Shown here piece after piece: positions 56,310 through 64,000 of a DNA stretch of 64,000 nt. The notes beneath the pieces were generated by a model that saw nothing but the letters and a program-made list of their open reading frames with translations, searched no databases and was not told the origin of the DNA. This DNA comes from Spirogloea muscicola. Lineage: Eukaryota > Streptophyta > Zygnematophyceae > Spirogloeales > Spirogloeaceae. Where the stretch lies: contig WELB01000005.1 in the NCBI GenBank assembly GCA_009602725.1, positions 758,357-822,356 of the forward strand, read 5' to 3'. The position numbers and the translations under genes were made by a program. Each line of letters starts with the position of its first letter. Within the stretch, counting starts at the first letter, position 1.

Positions 56310-56535
56310 GTCCACGCCAGTCCACCCTCCCCCGGCTGCAAGCCCAGCTCCTTCCGCGCGTCATTGCCGACGTAGTCACCACAGATGTAGTTGACCGCTC
56401 CAGTCTTGCTTCGGAGGCGGGGCATGCAGCAGCAAACGCCGCTCGCGGCCAAGAAAGTGGCTCTCTCAGTGGGCGCAAGGGCTGCGAGAAGCCAGCCCGA
56501 GAAGGATTGACAAGGTCCGAAGGGGCCAAACTATG
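56310..56535. mobile_element. LINE fragment (+) joined to a LINE hairpin end (-)
   Basis: Plus strand 56,310-56,455: LPRVIADVVTTDVVDRSSLA, SEAGHAAANAARGQ, the middle of the C-terminal domain. Directly after it, AAGTGGCTCTCTCAGTGGGC and AGGGCTGCGAGAAGCCAGCCC (56,453-56,503) is a minus-strand 3' end. The junction lies exactly at the tail AAG. Confidence 0.7.
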
Positions 56536-56565
56536 AAGGGCCCTGAAGCGCTATCTCAGAATCAC

Positions 56566-57150
56566 TTAATAAGTACGAGTGAGGAGCCTCAAGTCCGACA
56601 GACTAGCTGCCCGAATACAATCCCCCTGACGATAGCCAGAGGCTGCAGCGAGAGCACGGCCAGCACGCAGGTGTAAGGCGTGGGCCATGGACCGCTGTAG
56701 GGAAATATATAGTCGCATGCGGTAGTTTTGGGCTAACGAGCCAGCGGCGTTGAAGTCAGCCTGCTCACCTTGCCTGCGGGACACAGCGCGCCGCGCAAGC
56801 CTGGCAAGCAGGTCGAGCCACTGGGACCCAAGAGCCCCGTGCACATCCACGGCCATGGGTACGGACTCGTCCCCAGCCGGGTGGTCAGCCTGTTTCGCGG
56901 CCTTGCTGCGAGCGGCGTTTGCCGCAGCATGGCCAGCCCTCGAGGCAGAAAGCCCCGGATTGGAGTGGTCCACCACATCAATGGTGACCACGACTGCAAT
57001 GATGTACGCGCCGCCTCCCGGCGTGGAGGCCACAATTTCGACGAGGCGCGTGTGTAGTTCGTCTGCCTTCGGCAGGATGGGTTTAACGGAAGTGTTCTTC
57101 AAAGAGCTATGGAACGAAGTGGTCTTCCCTCCTCCATCGCCTGGCACTGC
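56566..57150 (-). mobile_element. LINE C-terminal domain, single open frame
   Basis: 193 codons open on the minus strand: IIAVVVTIDVVDHSNPGLSA, GHAAANAARSKAAKQADHPA, MAVDVHGALGSQWLDLLARL, ARRAVSRRQGEQADFNAAGS, LAQNYRMRLYISLQRSMAHA, ASLSDLRLLTRTY, stop. The best-preserved continuous copy of this part; it defines the order VVTTD, DVHGA(F/L)G, FNAAGSLAQ, RMRL, SLQRS, HLRAGRAL, SDLRLLTRGY. Confidence 0.8.
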
Positions 57151-57284
57151 ATGTCGATGCCCGCCGACATAGTCGGACGGGTAGCTTATGGCATTCTAGC
57201 GTCCCGCAAGCCATCGTTGCATGCTATAGAATGCGGCTATCATTGAGTCCACAGCGCTCCCAGGCACTCGCGATACACTAACGT

Positions 57285-58345
<1,061 letters not shown>

Positions 58346-58835
58346 TCGCGCCTTCTTCTTCTTCTTCTTCTTCAAAGAGGCCAGGTACACGGACCACCCG
58401 GAAGGCGACGACTTCGGTCGTTCCACTGGCATCGATGTGCACGGGGCTTTCGGGACTCAGTGGTCAGACCTGCTGACCCGGCTTGCGCACCGTGAAAGAC
58501 GCACCGCGGTGTCACGCAGGCGGGGCGAGCAGGCCGAGTTCAACGCTGCTGGCTTGCTAGCGCAGGCGCGCCTGTCCATATCCCTTCTGCGGTCCATGGC
58601 CCACACCTTGCATCTTGCGTGCTGGCCGTGCTCTAACTGCACCTTCTGGCTCTCGTCAAGGGTATTGCTTTCCGGCGGTCTTTCTGACATGCGGCTCCTG
58701 AATAGAGGCTACTAAGTGATTGACCTACAGGAATAGCTTTGGGAATGCGCTTCTCGGCCCTTCGGACTTTTGTTTAATCTGTTTCGGGCTGGCTGTTCAC
58801 AGCCCTCGCCCCCTTTGGTAGAGCCACTTTCTTCC
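58346..58835 (+). mobile_element. LINE C-terminal fragment with hairpin end
   Basis: Begins after a (TTC)7 run (about 58,351-58,373), which may be the tail of the upstream copy. Frames: HPEGDDFGRSTGIDVHGAFG, TQWSDLLTRLAHRERRTAVS, EFNAAGLLAQARLSISLLRS, SGGLSDMRLLNRGY, stop 58,713. 3' UTR ends TTTCGGGCTGGCTGTTCACAGCCC and TTTGGTAGAGCCACTTTCTT. Confidence 0.75.
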
Positions 58836-59540
58836 CCAGCTGAATGGGCATGAAAAATGTGTTTCATGTCTTTGGGCTGGCCTCTCACAGCCACCCTGAA
58901 GTAAGCAAGTACCACAGCAGATGGTGACATGAAGATCTACACTTAGCAGCCGCAAGTTAGAAAGACTAGCTGCCGGAAAGCAGTTCCTTGACAAAAGTCA
59001 GAGGCGGCAGCTAGAGCGCCACCACCCGCAGATGCAAGGCGTAGGCCGAGGACCCCTGGAGGGAACACGCAGGCGCATACGGAACACCTGCACTAACGAG
59101 CCAGCGGCGTTGAAGTCAGCCTGCTAACCCCGCCTGCAGGACAGCGGGGCGCGCGAATTGGGTCACTAGGAATAGATCCTTCAATGTCAGGCAGTGGCTC
59201 TGAGAGGCTATCCGAACGTAATGTACAAGGTCTGAAAGGGCTGGAATCCGTAAAAAGCACGGAAGTACTCTCCATGACTTCAGCAAATGGGCGCTCCATA
59301 ATCTCTAGTCAGCAAGTGCGATCAAAACATTGGGAGCAGAAAACTTCGGCTTGTCGGAACCCGGAGGCAGCCACCGTAGGGCCTGCTGGCAAGTGGACGC
59401 CAAGGAACGCTGCAGGGAGATGGCAAGCCGCATCCTGTACAGTTGAGCAAGCGACCCGATGGCACTGAAGCTGGGCTGCTCGTCAAAAGGTCCAGCCACT
59501 GAGACCCCTTGCCTTACATGAAAAGAGCTGCTGCTTTCTT
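58836..59540 (-). mobile_element. Two worn LINE ends
   Basis: Minus strand: 58,930-58,860 contains GGGCTGGCCTCTCACAGCC-like sequence read in the plus direction, and 59,170-58,950 the ORF end (FNAAGSLVQVFRMRL-like, ALHLRVVAL). 59,500-59,300 (minus) reads SFSAIGSLAQLYRMRLAISL, QRSLA, then KFSAPNVLIALAD. Stops throughout. Confidence 0.55.
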
Positions 59541-59559
59541 GTTATCGCTGTCTGACAAC

Positions 59560-60150
59560 CCTTTTGGACCTAGTCTTTTCTTTCTGGGACGGCTTTTCAC
59601 AGCCCTCGCCCCCTTTGGAAGAAAGAGAGAAGGGCTCGCCCATTGAGGATAGGGGCTGGAAAAAGCCAGCCCAGAAAAGAATGAACAAAGGACGAGAAGG
59701 GGCCAGGGGAAATACGAAGAACAACAAGCACAGAAAAGAAACGAAGCAGCTGCAAAGCACTCAGTAACCCCTGCTAAGCAGCCTCAGGTCAGAGAGACTG
59801 GGTTCCTGGAAGCGGGTCCCCTGGCCAGAGCCAGAGGCAGCAGCGAGGGCTCTGCCTGCACGCAGGTGCAGCGTGCGGGCCATAGACCTCTGCAGCGAGA
59901 CGGCCAAGCGCATGCGGTACACCTGCGCTAGCGACCCTGCTGCATGGGAGTCCACCGGCTCCCCATGGAAGCGGCGGGCAATGGCGTGACGAGATGGCTC
60001 TCCCAAGGGGCGCAAGGGCTGTGAACGGCCAGCCCAACAATTATTGACAAGGTCCGAAGGGCCAGAAAGCGCTTGGAAGAGCTTACTTCTCAAGGCCACG
60101 GTGTAGCCAGCCTCCAGGGACACGCCGAACATGCCATTGCTCAGGAGGTC
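59560..60150. mobile_element. LINE ends facing each other, with a longer minus copy
   Basis: A short plus end (59,562-59,622: TTTGGACCTAGTC, CTTTTCACAGCCC, TTTGGAAGA) meets a minus end (59,625-59,760: AAGGGCTCGCCCATTGAGG, GGGGCTGGAAAAAGCCAGCCC). The minus copy continues 59,761-60,150: SRHAIARRFHGEPVDSHAAG, SLAQVYRMRLAVSLQRSMAR, SLSDLRLLSRGY. At 59,997-60,072 it contains another complete hairpin end (GGGCTGTGAACGGCCAGCCC), read through in frame. Confidence 0.75.
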
Positions 60151-60426
60151 GTGAGACCTGGTCCGCTTTCCCCGTGTGCACGTGAAGCATGTGCGCAGCC
60201 AAGTCTGCAGCGTGGGCTTAGCGTACTCCGCACCTGCACAGCACCACACCGACGGCGTCAACACCGATGGCGTCAAGGAGAGACGTGAAGGGCAGCAGAA
60301 GTGAGCTCTTCGAAGGAGGCGGGGCTGCGAAAAGGATGAAAGAGTGTGACGAGCTAGCCCGACAGAATGAAGAAGGTCCAAAGGGCCGAAAGACGCCAAA
60401 GCACACAGCCATGCAAGAGAAGACAC
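60151..60426 (-). mobile_element. LINE zinc-knuckle-like segment
   Basis: Minus strand, in frame with the preceding copy: WCCAGAEYAKPTLQTWLRTC, FTCTRGKRTRSHDLLSNGMF, GVSLEAGYTVALRSK. It aligns with C-x-C…H-x3-C…R-x-x-SHDLLRDGM of the copy at 63.5 kb; here the first Cys/His pattern is worn. Confidence 0.6.
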
Positions 60427-61135
60427 GAATGGGAGCTTAGTAACCCCAAGTCAGCAGCTGCAAGTCGGAGTAACTTGTATCTAGTAAAGAGGCAGACCAA
60501 CAAGACCCAGAAGTAGCAGCTGAAGCGCGGCTTGCCCGCAGTGCACTGCGTGCGCCTGGAACAAAAGTAAGAACGAAGGAACAGTCCCAGAAACAGCTTT
60601 CCAATACAAGAACAGCTCTTCCATTCACGGCAATGGCTGTGAGAGGCCAGCCCAAAGAAGAAGTGCTCGCCCATAGAGGATAGGGGCTGGGAACGGCCAG
60701 CCCAAAGAATGAACAAGGTTCGAAGAACCTCGGGGAAGCGCCAAACGAAAACAAGCACACAAGGAACTAAGCAGCTACGAAACACTCAGTAATCACAGCT
60801 AAGCAGCCGCAGGTCAGAAAAACTGGGCTCCTGGTAGCGATTCCCCTGGCTAGGGCCAGAGGCGGCAGCAAGGGCTCGAGCGGCGCGGAGACGCAATGCA
60901 CGAGCCATGGACCGCTGCAGCGAGACGGCCAAGCGCATGCGATACACGTGCGCAAGCCCAAAGGGATTCTTCCAACGAAGAGAGGAAGAATGAAAGTGCT
61001 CGCCCAGCAAAACTCTTCCCAGCCCCCTACTGAGTAGAGGGCGATGGGTGATATCGGCCAGCCCAGGGGAAAGAATGAATACTGTGAAGGGAGTGGAGCG
61101 AGCAGCAGAGCGAGCAGTGTCGGGACACTCGTTTG
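60427..61135 (-). mobile_element. Series of LINE ends
   Basis: Minus strand. Ends with hairpin: 60,620-60,650 (GGCTGTGAGAGGCCAGCC), 60,660-60,720 (GTGCTCGCCCATAGAGGA, GGGGCTGGGAACGGCCAGCCC) and 61,000-61,075 (worn). ORF pieces: 60,790-60,960 (YRMRLAVSLQRSMARALRLR, SFSDLRLLSCDY). Each copy keeps only the last few dozen codons or less. Confidence 0.65.
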
Positions 61136-61239
61136 GACGTGCAGCATGCGCCCTGCTATCTCTTTGCACTCTTTGCATCATTCATTCCTAGGCGTTTGCC
61201 CAGCACTTGCAGGCTGCGCCTAGGCTCACGTCCGCTTGA
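61136..61239. other. Short stretch without recognised content
   Basis: Between a minus-strand LINE end and a plus-strand LINE fragment. Nothing recognised. Confidence 0.3.
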
Positions 61240-61660
61240 CTTGGCCACCTTTCATTGCATGCGCACTGCACGCCTTCTCTTGGCTGCTGCCTCCGATTTC
61301 TGCCAGCCGTTCAGTCTTCTCCTCCAGCAGCTAGCCCGTCAGGCCATTGACCGTCGGCAGGGTACAGGGGCAATGCCCGGCTTCAAGCCGCCGGTTCGCT
61401 CGCCCAAGTCTTCCGTATGCGCCTGGCGGTATCGTTTCAACGCTCCCTCTCCGCCTCCTCCCCCTTCTTCTGCCTCCACAGGCCTTAATTGCATACTATA
61501 GAATGCGGCTCTCGCTTTGTTTGCTGCGCTCGCAAGCCTTGGCTCTTCATCAACGTGCAGGGCGCGCTCTAAGTCGGGCCTCCGGCTTTCGTGGCGGCGC
61601 TCCAGCTCCCCAAGTTAGCTTGTCCGATTTGTTTGTGCTCTCCCGTGGGTACTAATGTCA
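61240..61660 (+). mobile_element. LINE C-terminal fragment, second subfamily end
   Basis: Plus strand: LARQAIDRRQGTGAMPGFKP (about 61,325-61,385), AQVFRMRLAVSFQRS-like sequence in another frame, then a subfamily-2 end MRLSLCLLRSQALALHQRAG, RALSRASGFRGGAPAPQVSL, SDLFVLSRGY, stop at 61,655. Two partial copies fused. Confidence 0.7.
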
Positions 61661-61829
61661 CCTTAGGCACCTTAGTTTAGGTCTCTATATTATGTAGCCT
61701 TGTTTAGTTTGCACTCGCCTCTGCTTGAACTGTGTATTGGCTTGAATTGGCCTCCCTTTTCATCTCATGCGCCCCGCGCGCCTTTCTCTCTTCTGCTCCT
61801 TCTGTAGTGTACCCCTTTTTCACCCCACC
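61661..61829. other. LINE-proximal sequence, no ORF
   Basis: GAATTGGCCTCCCTTTTCAT (61,745-61,764) also occurs at 57,450 and 58,315, so this is the 3' UTR of subfamily 2. No gene. Confidence 0.45.
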
Positions 61830-62215
61830 AGCCGGCGGGCCACGTCTTCTCCTGGACGTGGTGACCACTGACTCATATGACCGCTCACACCCAGCCCAGT
61901 GTGCCACCAAGGCTGGGTATGCAGTAGCCTGCGCCGCTCGGGCCAAGGAGCTAAAATACGCAAGTCATCCGCGGGAAGACGACTTCTTCCCGCTCGCCAT
62001 CGATACGCATGGGGCGCCGCTGGGCGCTCGGTGGCTCGAGCTGCTCAACCAGCTCTCACGCCACGCCATTGTCCGGCGCTTCCATGGGGAGCCGGTGAAC
62101 TCCCATGCAGCAGGGTCGCTAGCGCAGGTGTACCGCATGCGCTTGGCCGTCTCGCTGCAGAGGTCTGTGGCCCGCACGCTGCACCTGCGCGCAAAGCCAG
62201 CCCCAAAAAAAATGG
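61830..62215 (+). mobile_element. LINE C-terminal domain, open frame
   Basis: Plus strand, about 125 codons open: PAGGPRLLLDVVTTDSYDRS, CATKAGYAVACAARAKELKY, EDDFFPLAIDTHGAPLGARW, LELLNQLSRHAIVRRFHGEP, AGSLAQVYRMRLAVSLQRSV, ARTLHLRA. It breaks off exactly where a minus-strand hairpin end (AAAGCCAGCCCCAAAAAAAA) begins. Confidence 0.8.
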
Positions 62216-62930
62216 ACAATGTCCAAGCCAAAGAAAGAGGAGCCGGAAAAAGGATTACACTACAAAACACCGCAGAACACAGAGACGATGCAGGGAAGCT
62301 CAGTACCCACGAGTGAGCAACATCAGGTCTGAGTAGCTCGCTGCAGGAAAAGAGGCACTCCGCCGAGACCCAGAGGCGGCGGCCATAGCACGGCCTGCTC
62401 GCGTGTGGACGGCGTGGGCAAGGGAGCGTTGAAGCGATACGGCCAGGCGCCCTCGATGCTGCCTCCGGCTCTGGCCAGGGGACCCGCTTCCAGGAAGCCT
62501 GTCTCTTTGACCTGAGGCTGCTTAGCAGGGGTTACTGAGTGCTTCCGAGCTGCTTCGTTTCTTTTTTGTGCTTGTTGTTCTTCGTACTTCCCCTGGCCCC
62601 TTCTCGTCCTTTGTTCATTCTTTCTTGGGCTGGCTTTTTCCAGCCCCTATCCTCAATGGGCGAGCCCTTCATCATTTTTCCGGCTCCTCTTTCTTTAGCT
62701 TTGGACATTGTCCTTTCTTTTTTGGGCTGGCTTTGCAAAGCCAGCCCCTCTTCGCGCGCGCGCTGCACCTGCGTGCAGGCAGAGAAGAGCGCGCCCATAG
62801 AAAAGAGGGGCTGGCAAAGCCAGCCCAAAACCAGAATGGACAATGTCCAAAGCCAAAGCAAGAGGAGCGGGAGAAAGGACTACACTACAACATACTGCAG
62901 AACACAGAAACGATGCAGAGGAAAGCTCAG
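62200..62930. mobile_element. Mosaic of inverted LINE ends with perfect hairpins
   Basis: In order: minus end 62,200-62,450 (hairpin half, 3' UTR, SDLRSD-type ORF end), plus end 62,455-62,670 (SGSGQGTRFQEACLFDLRLL, SRGY; hairpin TTGGGCTGGCTTTTTCCAGCCC), plus hairpin end 62,690-62,755 (GGGCTGGCTTTGCAAAGCCAGCCC), minus end 62,790-62,930 (GGGGCTGGCAAAGCCAGCCC, GGACAATGTCC). The centre 62,755-62,795 (GCGCGCGCGCTGCACCTGCG) is ORF-derived (LHLRAG). Confidence 0.75.
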
Positions 62931-63989
62931 TACCCACGAGTGAGCAACATCAGGTCTGAGTAGCTCGCTGCAGGGAAAGAGGCGCTCCGCCGAGACCCAG
63001 AGGCGGCGGCCATAGCACGGCCTGCGCGCGTATGGACGGCGTGGGCAAGGGAGCGTTGAAGCGATACGGCCAGGCGCATGCGGAAGACTTGTGCGAGCGA
63101 CCCGGCGGCGTTGAAGCCGGGCATCGCCCCTGGCAGACCCGGCCGGCGGTCAATGGCCTGGCGAGCAAGCCGCTGAATGAGATCCAGCCAGCGGCTGCCG
63201 AAAGCCCCGTGTACATCCATCGCCAGGGCCGCGAATTCATCCTCCACCGGGTGATCAGCGTATTTTCGCTCCTTGCCGCGGGCCGCCTGGCCGACCGCGT
63301 GCCCTGCAAACGACGCCGATCTGGTGGGGTTGGCGGAGTCGATGCAGTCTGTTGTCACCACATCAGCGATGATGCGGGGACCGCCGCCGGGAGGGATGGC
63401 GACCAGGTCAGCGCGTCGCGTATGGGGCTGGCCGTCCGCCCAGCTGAATGGGCATGATTGAGGAGTTCTCTACCGCAACCTTGAAGCCCGCCTCCGAAAA
63501 CACCCCCTGCATACCGTCGCGCAGGAGGTCATGGGAAGCGGTCCGCTCCCCCCCGTGGGCGCAACAGAGCATGTGGGCGGCCAGCTCCGCAGGATCATCG
63601 TGTCGGGCACCGCACTCGCACTGAGGGACGCCCACGAGGCAGGGGGGGAGGAGGCCCAAGAGCCGGTGGACCGCCGTCCGGAATACCTCGTCAGGCAGTG
63701 TGAGCGCCGCGTGGAGTGGAAGCGCCGATAGCCACGCCGCCGCCCCAGGGGAGGAGGCTGAGAGCAGCCGGGCGCGCCCTCGCAGGTCAGCCGGGGGGAG
63801 AAGCTCCACCACCTGGTCGGAGGCCGCTTGTTCAACCAACGCCGAGAAGCGTGCCTGGGCACGCTGGTCTGGGGTGTGGGCGAGGTGGATGAAAGGAACA
63901 GCCTGTTCCGACATGCGGGGGTGGACTGCCAGGAGCCCGTCGCGGGCAGAGCGGAGGGCAACCTGAAAAGGCAGCTGACCGATCTCCAC
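62927..63989 (-). mobile_element. Longest LINE copy: C-terminal half of the ORF, continuing past the window edge
   Basis: Minus strand. Open from the edge to about 63,420: RARLLSASSPGAAAWLSALP, LTLPDEVFRTAVHRLLGLLP, then CECGARHDDPAELAAHMLCC (knuckle-like C-x-C…H-x3-C), RTASHDLLRDGMQGVFSEAG. A frameshift near 63,430 moves to RRADLVAIPPGGGPRIIADV, VTTDCIDSANPT, DVHGAFGSRWLDLIQRLARQ, FNAAGSLAQVFRMRLAVSLQ, SYSDLMLLTRGY, stop 62,929. The knuckle, R-x-x-SHD and R-A-D…(I)ADVVTTD order recalls the restriction-like endonuclease (CCHC plus PD-D/E-x-K-type) at the C-terminus of some non-LTR retrotransposons. No reverse transcriptase is inside the window. The assignment to that class is inference. Confidence 0.65.
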
Positions 63990-64000
63990 CTCAGCTGCCA

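Overview
This window is nuclear DNA of a green eukaryote, most likely a streptophyte (charophyte-grade) green alga. It carries a complete DEK1 phytocalpain gene in 31 exons, an FT/MFT-type PEBP gene whose introns sit where land-plant genes have them, a plastid-type tryptophan synthase alpha gene and a multi-domain glycosyltransferase. All have short GT-AG introns. DEK1 is known from land plants and streptophyte algae such as Mesostigma; the exact species is not established here.

Layout. 1-27,565 is a nest of Ty3/gypsy LTR retrotransposons of the chromodomain (chromovirus) type. Two elements are complete from LTR to LTR with perfect 5-bp target-site duplications: D (11,409-18,398, GCGGC) and E (18,518-26,119, CGCTC). 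Both lie inside one older LTR (F) that is now split over almost 16 kb. Three broken elements (A and B on the minus strand, C on the plus strand) and at least six solo LTRs fill the rest, several with readable duplications. Every coding region is broken by stops or frameshifts. 27,566-32,240 holds fragments of a non-LTR (LINE-like) family plus about 2.6 kb of unassigned DNA.

32,443-56,155 is the gene island: MFT-like PEBP (+), a GT64-GT8-GT8 glycosyltransferase (-), tryptophan synthase alpha (+), DEK1 (+), an unidentified ORF (+) and a DUF985 cupin (-). The genes belong to unrelated processes and do not form an operon or an obvious cluster.

53,100-63,989 (and 26.5-38 kb) is dense in 5'-truncated copies of the LINE family. 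Its ORF ends in a domain with a Cys/His knuckle and a DVVTTD-type motif that resembles a restriction-like endonuclease. Its 3' UTR ends in a GGGCTGGC...GCCAGCCC hairpin followed by a short conserved tail. Many copies are only this hairpin end, and they occur at junctions between inverted copies. A roughly 405-bp (CT)n tract lies at 57,754-58,158.

The strongest candidates for something not previously described are the GT64-GT8-GT8 fusion, whose last domain has lost its catalytic motifs, and the hairpin-ended LINE family. All identifications come from reading motifs; no database search was run.
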